Shown: in pieces, positions 1 through 6,734 of the stretch
Layout of the letters: every line of letters starts with the position of its first letter
Numbering within the stretch: the first letter of the stretch is position 1
Assembly (NCBI GenBank): GCA_003222675.1
Contig: QHWT01000096.1
Span: 1-33,472, forward strand
Length of the DNA stretch: 33,472 nt
Source of the DNA: Acidobacteriota bacterium
GTDB lineage: Bacteria; Acidobacteriota; Vicinamibacteria; Vicinamibacterales; 2-12-FULL-66-21
Direction: 5' to 3'
The notes under the pieces: model-generated
What the model was told of the DNA's origin: nothing
Seen by the model: only the letters and a program-made list of their open reading frames with translations
Databases searched by the model: none
Translations under genes and position numbers: made by a program

Positions 1-154
1 CCAGTTCCGGCCGACCGTGGGCGACACCTACTGGGTGCAGCGCACGGGTGCGCCGGTCACGGCCGCGGGCACAGCGGTCACGATCAGGTCCACCTACGGC
101 GCGACGATGCCCGACCGGTGGAACCTGGCCGTGGTCGAAATCCGCCGGCCGTAA
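1..154 (+). CDS. C-terminal end of a secreted beta-sandwich-type protein (5' truncated by window edge)
   Basis: Reading from base 2 gives about 50 residues, starting QFRPTVGDTYWVQ and ending WNLAVVEIRRP before a TAA stop at 152-154. The pattern (VGDTYWVQ, alternating Thr/Val strands, then DRWNLAVVEI just before the stop) resembles the C-terminal ends of large extracellular Ig/fibronectin-like proteins in Acidobacteriota and other soil bacteria; this is recognition of style, not a named domain. Two hairpins follow directly, the second with a UUCG loop and T-run, which supports a real gene end. The N-terminus and function lie outside the window. Confidence 0.7.
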   Translation, partial: QFRPTVGDTYWVQRTGAPVTAAGTAVTIRSTYGATMPDRWNLAVVEIRRP

Positions 155-164
155 CCTCACAACG

Positions 165-192
165 CCGGTCCCGATCTTCCGATCGGGGCCGG
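165..192 (+). other. Hairpin 1 of a two-hairpin 3' element
   Basis: Bases 165-176 pair with 181-192 (12 bp with one G-U pair) around a TTCC loop. It lies 10 bp after the stop of the preceding gene. A hairpin with the same core (GGTCCCGAYC, a TT-starting tetraloop, then the complement) recurs at 11669-11692 after a LamG remnant, again followed by a GCCG-rich terminator. The role may be 3'-end stabilisation or part of termination; this is an inference. Confidence 0.6.
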
Positions 193-209
193 CTCGGGAA
201 ACAAGGGAG

Positions 210-241
210 TCCGCCGGGGCTTTCGAGCTCCGGCGGATTTC
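210..241 (+). terminator. Rho-independent terminator with UUCG tetraloop
   Basis: A stem of 12 bp (210-221 with 226-237, one G-U pair) closes a TTCG loop and is followed by TTT. This is the canonical shape for an intrinsic terminator of the gene ending at 154. A related stem (CCCGCCG / CGGCGGACT, then TTTTT) is found at 11709-11745. Confidence 0.75.
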
Positions 242-361
242 TGGTGGTCTGCTGCCCTGCTGCTGGTTCATCCGATGAGGACGGCGGATGTTTCTCGACG
301 TCATGCTCAATCTGAGCAAGATTCGGTAGCCGCTATGTGGATTGAGCACCGCGGCGCTCCG

Positions 362-589
362 TCACCGCATCTGGCGTTCCGCGCAACGCACGATTGGGTA
401 GAACAGAGGAACGACAATCAAGTCGTCCAGAGTGCCGTAATCGATCCGTCCTTCAGGAGGATAACGGTCGAATACAGCTGCTAAGGTCGGCACTGCGCAC
501 ACGACGCTGAGGAGGCCGATCAAGAAAGACGCCTGTTCCAACCGGTGCACGTCAATTCTTTGTCTTCGACTGCGGCGGCTAGTGCGCAA
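362..589 (-). CDS. Possible small membrane protein overlapping the upstream gene end
   Basis: This short reading frame begins with TTG at 589, inside the last codons of the membrane protein ending at 579, or with GTG at 550. It gives 62-75 residues. It has one hydrophobic stretch (SFLIGLLSVVCAVPTLAAVF) and then a tail with GTLDDLIVVPLFYPIV, faintly reminiscent of the DLIPD...LDDLIVVPL motif of YkvA/DUF1232 proteins. The overlap with the preceding stop would allow translational coupling. No good Shine-Dalgarno sequence is visible and the third codon positions are less GC-rich than in nearby genes. It may be a real small protein, a decayed gene or chance. Confidence 0.35.
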   Translation of the reverse strand: MRTSRRSRRQRIDVHRLEQASFLIGLLSVVCAVPTLAAVFDRYPPEGRIDYGTLDDLIVVPLFYPIVRCAERQMR

Positions 590-1931
590 CGCTGCGAAGG
601 GCCGCTCGGTCCATCAGCGTGAAATTCTGCGGGCTCAAGCCGCGGCTCCAGCATCTCCCGATCTGCGTGTCTGAGATCGCCCACAACCGCGAATGATGAC
701 GATCGATATCGGACGGATCGACGTTCCATCCGTCGTTTGGGTAGCAGAACGCTCCTGTGGCGGCTACCAGCATGGACCACGCAAGCGCGGCCGAACACGC
801 CCTCACTGTGCCTCGTCGAAATCGCGGCTCCATCATCGCGATGGCAGCGAGCGGCACAGTCAGGGGAAGAACGTCGACAAGATATCTCGGCCCATAGGTG
901 TGCCCGCCCCACCAGACCGCGTAGCTGCCATACAGCGCGTACTGCGCCGCAAGCGCCAGCACGCACCAGGGTAGCGGCGACCGCCATCCTTCGGCGAACG
1001 ACCGGCGGATGCCCGCCACCGCAACCAGCAGGACCGGGCTGAAGATTAAAAGACCCCGGTTGGGTGAGATCAACAGCCCGGCGAACCCCTCGAAGCCGAG
1101 ACCGAAGGCAGCGCTCGTCGCGTGCACCCGCGAGTTCACGTCCTGGAGCAGCGGCAAGGCGCCCAGCGGATGGCCGAACCAACGAAAATTCGCCGCGCAC
1201 ATTGCTGCGACGAAGCTGGCAATGATGACGGTTGCCATCACGGCGTGCTGTGGTTTGCTTCGTATCCAGGTTCCGGCGAGCACGACGGCAATCGCTGGTG
1301 CCAGTTGCGGCCGCGCAGCTCCCGCGACGCCGAGACCAACTCCGATGGCAATCGTTCCCAGGCCACTGATGTGTAACCGCGGTGTCGTAAATGGCAGGAG
1401 GGCGAGCGCCAGGCCGAACACGGCCGTTTCCGTCTGCCAGAGCGTCTGGCTGGCCGTACTCCAGAATCCTGTGCCAAGGCCAAGTCCGATAGCCAGGAGG
1501 ATCGCCCGTCGCCGTGGCAGCCGCTGACGCGCACAGAAGAAGGCCAAGATGACGGCCGTTGCCACTAATAGTGACGCCGTGATCTTCGCCATCAGCGCCG
1601 GCGCGCGCGGCGCCCGAATATCGACGACTCGCATCTTCCACAGAGGCCACGTGATGATCGCGCCCGCCACGGAAGGAATCGGAGAATAAATCGAACGGTA
1701 GTTGCCGTCGGCGGCGTAAATGAATCCCCACCGTTCCGCGTACTCCGGTGTCGCACCGACGACGTGGTTCAGACTGAAGGTGCCACGAAGAAGCAGCTCA
1801 CGAGCGGCGAACTTCGTCGATTGCGTGTCGTAGCTGCCAATTTCACGCCCGTTTGCGTTGTATATGAGTACCAGCGCGGCGAAGAGACCCGCGGCCGTCA
1901 ATCGATCACGGCCGCGATCAGTCAGCGCCAT
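579..1931 (-). CDS. Polytopic membrane protein, GT-C glycosyltransferase-like
   Basis: This protein of about 450 residues is dominated by hydrophobic segments, roughly ten or more predicted membrane spans, with short polar loops. The N-terminal loop after the first span carries GREIGSYDTQSTKFAARELL, a place where membrane glycosyltransferases of the GT-C fold have acidic catalytic residues. The C-terminal half contains WWGGHTYGPRYLVDVLP, a motif I associate with acidobacterial GT39/GT87-like membrane proteins. I therefore infer a role in transferring sugars from polyprenyl donors at the inner membrane; the substrate is unknown. The ATG at 1931 has AAAGGTG just upstream and is preferred over the in-frame ATG at 1970. 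The gene stands alone apart from the possible small ORF after it. Confidence 0.72.
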   Translation of the reverse strand: MALTDRGRDRLTAAGLFAALVLIYNANGREIGSYDTQSTKFAARELLLRGTFSLNHVVGATPEYAERWGFIYAADGNYRSIYSPIPSVAGAIITWPLWKMRVVDIRAPRAPALMAKITASLLVATAVILAFFCARQRLPRRRAILLAIGLGLGTGFWSTASQTLWQTETAVFGLALALLPFTTPRLHISGLGTIAIGVGLGVAGAARPQLAPAIAVVLAGTWIRSKPQHAVMATVIIASFVAAMCAANFRWFGHPLGALPLLQDVNSRVHATSAAFGLGFEGFAGLLISPNRGLLIFSPVLLVAVAGIRRSFAEGWRSPLPWCVLALAAQYALYGSYAVWWGGHTYGPRYLVDVLPLTVPLAAIAMMEPRFRRGTVRACSAALAWSMLVAATGAFCYPNDGWNVDPSDIDRHHSRLWAISDTQIGRCWSRGLSPQNFTLMDRAALRSVAH

Positions 1932-2004
1932 AACACCTTTTGAGGAGACGGACCGGTATCTCAAACTCATCGCATTCCGCAGGCACGGCCGACGGCGATC
2001 GCTG

Positions 2005-2024
2005 CCGTCAGCGTGCGCTGACGG
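2005..2024 (-). other. Perfect 9-bp inverted repeat downstream of the FG-GAP fragment
   Basis: CCGTCAGCG and CGCTGACGG flank a 2-base spacer. It sits just after the stop of the fragment at 2031 and before the start of the membrane protein gene. No T-run follows on either strand, so it is at most a weak or factor-assisted terminator. Confidence 0.4.
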
Positions 2025-2030
2025 ATCGCG

Positions 2031-2419
2031 TCACGCTGGACAGCCGGGAGCCTGTCCCGATACCGAGAAGTCGATGCGATATTCGTAACCGCTCGGCAAC
2101 TGCCCGAGATGGTCCGCGACTGCTACGTCCGGATTGCCATCCGTATCGAAGTCGCCGATGACAGTGGACGAGCCGAAAGGTCTGCCGGCATTTCCCAGTC
2201 TGAACGTCGGGGTGCCCGACGCAGGCGGTTCGGTGAGCACCGCATCTGACACGGAAACTGCGTGTGATTGCCCGATGAAGGCTCCGGGATCGGCCTGGGG
2301 CGTCGCTGACGCGAGCAGCACGAAAATCTCGCACACGAGGGCGCAGACTGCACGCCGAGCGAGGCGGATCGCCGGGCAAAAATCTTTCGGACGCCGGTAT
2401 TCATCCGCGGAGACGCCAT
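2031..2419 (-). pseudogene. Broken, truncated FG-GAP/VCBS-repeat secreted protein
   Basis: The readable part (2336-2031) contains AVLTEPPASGTPTFRLG, STVIGDFDTDGNPDVAVAD and YEYRIDFSVSGQAPG. These match almost word for word the intact paralogue at 15036-15821 (AVLTEPPASDSATFRLG, STVIGDFNTDGRPDVAVAD, YEYRIGFSMSGQAPD). The paralogue starts ATGGCGTCT; the same nine bases occur here at 2419, but that frame is shifted by 2 nt relative to the conserved part, so the signal peptide is disconnected. The frame also stops at 2031, where the paralogue continues through further calcium-binding-like DxDxD repeats. It is thus a frameshifted and 3'-truncated copy. A short functional protein from GTG 2336 is less likely. 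Confidence 0.7.
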
Positions 2420-2619
2420 CTCGAGCCGTTTCCGCCGGCTGCGATATCGGACTGCATCCGTCGTTGACGCGGGGGAAATACCACTGGGCCGCCGCATTGG
2501 ATCACGCCGAACCCCGTATGTCAAGCCGGGGTGTCCAGAATGGTGTCGGCAAAATCGCAGAAGGATTGCGAGTGATTTGAGCTGCCAGCCGCGCCCATGG
2601 AGTATTCCGGCTGCTCTGA

Positions 2620-3960
2620 CTAGCGCAGCTTTCGATAGAGTGTTCGACGATTGATGCCCAGGACGCGCGCGGCCTCGGCCTTGTTGCCGCCGCGGCTCTC
2701 GAGGACCCGGCGGACGTAGACGCGCTCGAGTTCGTCGAGTGGAACCGGGGCTTGCGCGCTGTCCGACAGCAGCGCACCGAGATCGTTCGCTTTCGCTGGA
2801 AAATCCAGGTCCTCGGGCAGCAGCGTGTCGTGATCGCAGAGGGCAACCGCGCGTTCGAGGAGGTGCGACAACTCGCGGACATTGCCGGGCCAGGCATACG
2901 CGACGAGCCGCCTCATCGCCGCCGCAGAGACACCGATGACAGCGCGTGACTGCTTATCTGCGACGCGCTCGACCATCATGTCGACCAGCGGAACGATGTC
3001 CTCCTGGCGCTGACGGAGCGGCGGGAGCTCAATCCGGATGACGTTGAGGCGATAGTACAGATCCGGCCGGAACAATCCATCGCGCAACAACCGCTCGAGC
3101 GGGCGATTCGTTGCGGCGATCACCCGCGCGCGAAACGGGATCTCCGACGACGCGCCGAGTGGACGCACGCGCCCACTCTCGAGCGTGTGCAGCAGCTTCG
3201 CCTGCGTCTCGAGGCTCAGCTCCCCGATCTCGTCGAGGAACAACGTGCCGTCCGCCGCGGTGATGAATGCGCCGGGGCGATCCTCACGCGCGTCGGTGAA
3301 CGCGCCCCGGCGAACACCGAACAGCTCGCTCTCGATCAGCGTCGCAGGCAGCGACGCGCAGTTCACGTGTTCGAACGCGCGCCGCGCGCGGGCGCTCGAA
3401 TCGTGAATGAACCGCGCAACGGCCCCCTTGCCGGTTCCGGTCTCTCCCGTGAGGAGCACGCTCAAGTCGAGGTCGGCCACGCGACGTGCCGTCTCGATGA
3501 CGGCACTCATCCGCGGACTCTTGGCCACGAGTTGCCCGGTGTCGGTCGACGGCAGCCTGGCGCGCAACCGGACGATCTCGCGGCGCATCTCCCGGTCGTG
3601 GAACGCGCGATGGATCGCGAACACCAGCGCTTCGATCTTGAACGGCTTGGCGATGAAATCGCACGCGCCTGCCCGGACCGCCGCGACGGCGAGATCGATG
3701 CTCCCGAACGCCGTCATGAGCAGCACGAGTTGCCCCGGCCGAACGCCCAGAATCGCCGGCAGCAGATCCATGCCTCCCATTCCCGGCATCTTGATGTCGC
3801 TGATGACGAGATCGAACGGTTCGCGCTTGATCCGCTCCAGCGCGTCGGCGGGAGACGTCTGGGACTGCACGTCGAACCCGTGTTCGGCCAGAGTCTCCTG
3901 CAGGAAATCCACGACGCCGGGATCGTCGTCGAGAACGAGCAGCTTGTTCGGGGCCGCCAT
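2620..3960 (-). CDS. NtrC-family sigma-54-dependent response regulator
   Basis: This is a 446-residue three-domain regulator. The receiver (about 1-120) has the acidic pocket LDDDP, phospho-acceptor Asp55 in VISDIKMPG and the conserved Lys in AKPFK. The AAA+ domain (about 145-370) has Walker A GETGTGKG at 172-179, a sigma-54 contact loop reading GAFTDA (219-224) instead of the usual GAFTGA, Walker B LFLDEIGEL and the arginine-finger region FRPDLYYRLNV. A Fis-type helix-turn-helix ends the protein (NKAEAARVLGINRRTLYRKL). The ATG at 3960 shares one base with the kinase stop (TGATG), so the pair is translationally coupled; GTG at 3963 is an alternative start. The divergent metal efflux operon is its likely target. 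Confidence 0.93.
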   Translation of the reverse strand: MAAPNKLLVLDDDPGVVDFLQETLAEHGFDVQSQTSPADALERIKREPFDLVISDIKMPGMGGMDLLPAILGVRPGQLVLLMTAFGSIDLAVAAVRAGACDFIAKPFKIEALVFAIHRAFHDREMRREIVRLRARLPSTDTGQLVAKSPRMSAVIETARRVADLDLSVLLTGETGTGKGAVARFIHDSSARARRAFEHVNCASLPATLIESELFGVRRGAFTDAREDRPGAFITAADGTLFLDEIGELSLETQAKLLHTLESGRVRPLGASSEIPFRARVIAATNRPLERLLRDGLFRPDLYYRLNVIRIELPPLRQRQEDIVPLVDMMVERVADKQSRAVIGVSAAAMRRLVAYAWPGNVRELSHLLERAVALCDHDTLLPEDLDFPAKANDLGALLSDSAQAPVPLDELERVYVRRVLESRGGNKAEAARVLGINRRTLYRKLR

Positions 3961-5453
3961 CACGCCACCCTGCCGTCTGAGACGGCAGCGCCAGGCGTTG
4001 GAAACTGCGCGGTGACTCGGGTTCCTTCGCCGGCGCGACTCGCCACCGTGATGGTGCCGCGATGCGCGTCGATGATCGACTTCACGACGGCAAGGCCGAG
4101 GCCCGTCCCGTCGGCCTGTCCGCGCGTCGTGAAGAACGGGTCGAAGATGCGCGGCAGGATCTCGTCCGCTATCCCTTCGCCGGTATCCTCGACGACGAGC
4201 GACACTGATGGCCGCGACTCGCCGCCGGGAATCACAAAGCAGGATGCCTCGAGAGCGACGCGGACATGCCCTCCACGAGGGGTCGCGCGCACGGCGTTGC
4301 TCAACAGGTTCATGACCACCTGCTGCACCTGACTGATATCGGCTCTCGCCGCCGGCAGCGATTCCTCGAACTCGAAATCGAGCCGCACATCATGCCGCCG
4401 CGCTTCAGGACCGAACAGCTCGATGATGTCGCGCACCGGTCCGGCCAGCGCCACGTCGGTCATCGACGGCACCGAGCGCCGTGAAAACATCAGCAGCTGT
4501 TCCACGATGCGAGTAATTCGATCGGACTCCGTCGCGAGGATCTGCGCCGTCCGCCGAACATCCGCGGCGAGGTCGGGTCTTGCGGCCAGCGCACGCGCAC
4601 GCCCGTTGAGGATCTGGAGGGGTGAGCCGATTTCGTGCGCCAGGCCCGCCGAGAGCTGCCCGACCGTGACGAGCTTGTCCGCGCGTTGCAGGCTTGCTTC
4701 CAGTGCTTCTCGCGACTCGGCTTCCGCACTCAGCCGGCGGCGCGCCTCGACGAGATCCTCCACCATCGTGTTGAACTCCGAAACCGCCGCGCCCATTTCA
4801 TCCGCCGCGTGCACTGAGGCCCTGGCTGACAGGTCTCCCGCCCGCACCGCCCGCATCGTCTGCACCAGCGCCTGCAGCGGACGGCGAACGTAGATGGATG
4901 CGAGGAACCAGCCCGCTCCGGCAACACCGGCGATCAGGGTCAGCACCGACAGCACGGTCTCGCGCGTTTCGGAGGCGAGATCCTGTCGCAACGCATCGAT
5001 GGGGCGCACGATCGCCAGCACGCCGAGATTCGTCCCGTCATCGTCGCGAATCGGGAACGCGCCAACGAGGTTCGACAGCCCTCGGGGACCTTCGAAGCGG
5101 ACGACGACTCGATTGGTGGCGCGTGCTTCGCCGGCAAGGTCCCGAGCGAGTTTCTCCGTCGCGGGGCTGCCCCACGACGCGGTCATGACACCCGCCGGAT
5201 CGAACACCATGACGTCCGTCGAGGGATCGCGCAGCTTGACCGCCGTGACGATCTCTCGCATGTCCGCTTGTTGCTTTTCCCGAAGCGCGTTTCCGACGGC
5301 GACGTCGACCGCCGCGCCGAGCAGCCGGAGGTCGCGTTCGGCGGCATCGTGCAAATCGAGATCTTCCTGCCGGAGTTGCTGGGCGCCATAGGCGCCGATG
5401 ATCAGCGTCCCGGTAACGGCGAAACCAAGCGTGAGCTTTGTCCAGACCTGCAC
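3960..5453 (-). CDS. Membrane sensor histidine kinase, partner of the NtrC-type regulator
   Basis: This protein of about 497 residues has a first membrane span (LTLGFAVTGTLIIGAYG), a periplasmic sensor of about 150 residues with a PAS/CACHE-like look (DVMVFDPAGVM, LGVLAIVRPID), a second span (VLSVLTLIAGVAGAGWFLA) and a HAMP linker. The kinase core follows: H-box GLAHEIGSPLQIL, N-box VVMNLLSNAVRATP, G1 VEDTGEGI, F-box DPFFTT and G2 GTGLGL. GTG at 5453 puts the first span at the very N-terminus and leaves the divergent promoter region free. An upstream GTG at 5537 would add a 28-residue extension running through the 5500-5513 palindrome, so I prefer 5453. The ligand cannot be read from sequence; a metal ion is inferred from the neighbouring efflux genes. 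Confidence 0.92.
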   Translation of the reverse strand: MQVWTKLTLGFAVTGTLIIGAYGAQQLRQEDLDLHDAAERDLRLLGAAVDVAVGNALREKQQADMREIVTAVKLRDPSTDVMVFDPAGVMTASWGSPATEKLARDLAGEARATNRVVVRFEGPRGLSNLVGAFPIRDDDGTNLGVLAIVRPIDALRQDLASETRETVLSVLTLIAGVAGAGWFLASIYVRRPLQALVQTMRAVRAGDLSARASVHAADEMGAAVSEFNTMVEDLVEARRRLSAEAESREALEASLQRADKLVTVGQLSAGLAHEIGSPLQILNGRARALAARPDLAADVRRTAQILATESDRITRIVEQLLMFSRRSVPSMTDVALAGPVRDIIELFGPEARRHDVRLDFEFEESLPAARADISQVQQVVMNLLSNAVRATPRGGHVRVALEASCFVIPGGESRPSVSLVVEDTGEGIADEILPRIFDPFFTTRGQADGTGLGLAVVKSIIDAHRGTITVASRAGEGTRVTAQFPTPGAAVSDGRVA

Positions 5454-5499
5454 CGCGCGAGTGTGGCAGAAGTGCACAAGTGCGTCAATCGTGACAACG

Positions 5500-5513
5500 G
5501 GCAGAATTCTGCC
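5500..5513. promoter_or_regulatory. Perfect 14-bp palindrome, candidate operator in the divergent control region
   Basis: GGCAGAATTCTGCC reads the same on both strands. It lies between the kinase/regulator genes and the efflux operon, about 75 bp before the efflux ATG at 5589. Dyads like this are typical binding sites for dimeric regulators such as the Fis-type DNA-binding domain of NtrC-family proteins. I looked for a -24/-12 promoter (GG-N10-GC) between it and 5589 and found no convincing match, so the promoter itself is not located. Confidence 0.45.
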
Positions 5514-5588
5514 GGATTCGACAACCATCGCCGGCACAGTGAGATAGCCGTAACGGGCAGCGAGATCGGTCCTTGCTCCCAGCCCGGC

Positions 5589-6719
5589 ATGCGCCTGAGC
5601 CGATTCGTCTCATCCTTCCTTCTGATTGCCTGCTCCTCTGCGGCATCCGCGGCCCTGTCAGGGTGTTCGGCGCCCGCTACCGCCGCGCAGGAGGAGCGGC
5701 ACCCGCAGCCGGCAGTGGCTGACGGCATGGTGCGGATTGCCGAGGCGTCCCGCCGGTTCATCGTCGTCGATGCGGCGAAGGCAGAAACGACGACGGCGGC
5801 GGTTCGCGCGCCGGCGCGTGTGGAATTCAAGGACGGCGCGGTCGCGCGGCTCGCGGCGCCGCTGAACGGCCGCGTGGTTGCCGTCCACGTGAAGACCGGC
5901 GACAGGGTCAGAGCCGGCGAAACGCTCGTCGCCCTCGATTGCCCGGACGCAGCCGCCGCGCGCAGCGGCGTCGAGTCCGTGACCGCCTCGCTTCGTGAAG
6001 CCAGGGCGGCCCTGCAGCGCGAGCGCCGCATGCTCGAAGAGGGAATCGGGATCGAACGGGAGAGACTTTCCGCGGAAACGCGGGTGGCGGAACTTGAAGC
6101 CGAGCTCGCGCGCGCGCAGGCAGGCGGCGCGTTTGTCGGGCCCGGATCCGGGGCCGCCGTGATTCTGCGGGCGCCATTGAGCGGCACGATCACCAGTCTG
6201 AAAGCGACCGCCGGGATGGCCGTGCAGCAGGGCGGTGATCCGATTGTCGAGATCGGCGACCCGTCTGCGCTCTGGATCGTCGCCGATGTCTTCGAACGGG
6301 ACCTGCCGCTTCTTCATGCGGGCGCGGCGGCACGTGTCGATCTCCCGGCCGCTCACGGAGCGCTCGACGGCCGGGTCGTCTCGATCGGTTCGGTCGTCGC
6401 AAGCGGGCTCCGCACGGCGCCAATCCGCATCGCGCTGTCGTCCGACGTCGGCGCCCTTCGACCCGGAATGTACGGACGCACCGAGATCGCCACCAGCTCG
6501 GTGAATGGTCTGACCTTGCCCGCCGAAGCCGTCCTCGTGAAGGGGAAGGACACCATCGTCTACGTCGAGAAGGATCGCATGACGTTCATGCGGCGATCGG
6601 TTGTCGTCGCGCAACCGATCGACGGCCGCGTCCAGGTGATCTCCGGTCTCGCGCCCGGCGATCGTGTCGTGGTTCGTGGCGCGCTGCTGCTCGACGGAGC
6701 GGCAGACCAACTGATGTAA
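5589..6719 (+). CDS. HME-RND efflux periplasmic adaptor lipoprotein (CzcB/CusB family)
   Basis: This is a 376-residue membrane-fusion protein. The N-terminus has a signal sequence ending in a lipobox-like LSGC, so it is probably lipid-anchored. The barrel-sandwich half-motif RLAAPLNGRVVAVHVKTGDRV is followed by a long charged alpha-hairpin (SLREARAALQRER to ELEAELARAQ), the second half-motif ILRAPLSGTITSLKATAG, a beta-barrel domain and a membrane-proximal domain (GLTLPAEAVLVKGKDTIVYV). It links the inner-membrane pump to the outer-membrane channel. The pump gene starts 15 bp after its stop. The ATG at 5589 is chosen because it begins the signal peptide. I see no His/Met-rich metal-binding N-terminal extension. 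Confidence 0.9.
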   Translation: MRLSRFVSSFLLIACSSAASAALSGCSAPATAAQEERHPQPAVADGMVRIAEASRRFIVVDAAKAETTTAAVRAPARVEFKDGAVARLAAPLNGRVVAVHVKTGDRVRAGETLVALDCPDAAAARSGVESVTASLREARAALQRERRMLEEGIGIERERLSAETRVAELEAELARAQAGGAFVGPGSGAAVILRAPLSGTITSLKATAGMAVQQGGDPIVEIGDPSALWIVADVFERDLPLLHAGAAARVDLPAAHGALDGRVVSIGSVVASGLRTAPIRIALSSDVGALRPGMYGRTEIATSSVNGLTLPAEAVLVKGKDTIVYVEKDRMTFMRRSVVVAQPIDGRVQVISGLAPGDRVVVRGALLLDGAADQLM

Positions 6720-6734
6720 GCCTGAACCACGCAC

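Noticed and set aside
5514-5588. Sigma-54 (-24/-12) promoter before the efflux operon
   Set aside because: GGCAC at about 5532 is not followed by GC at the required spacing, and TTGC near 5574 lacks a GG 10 bases earlier.
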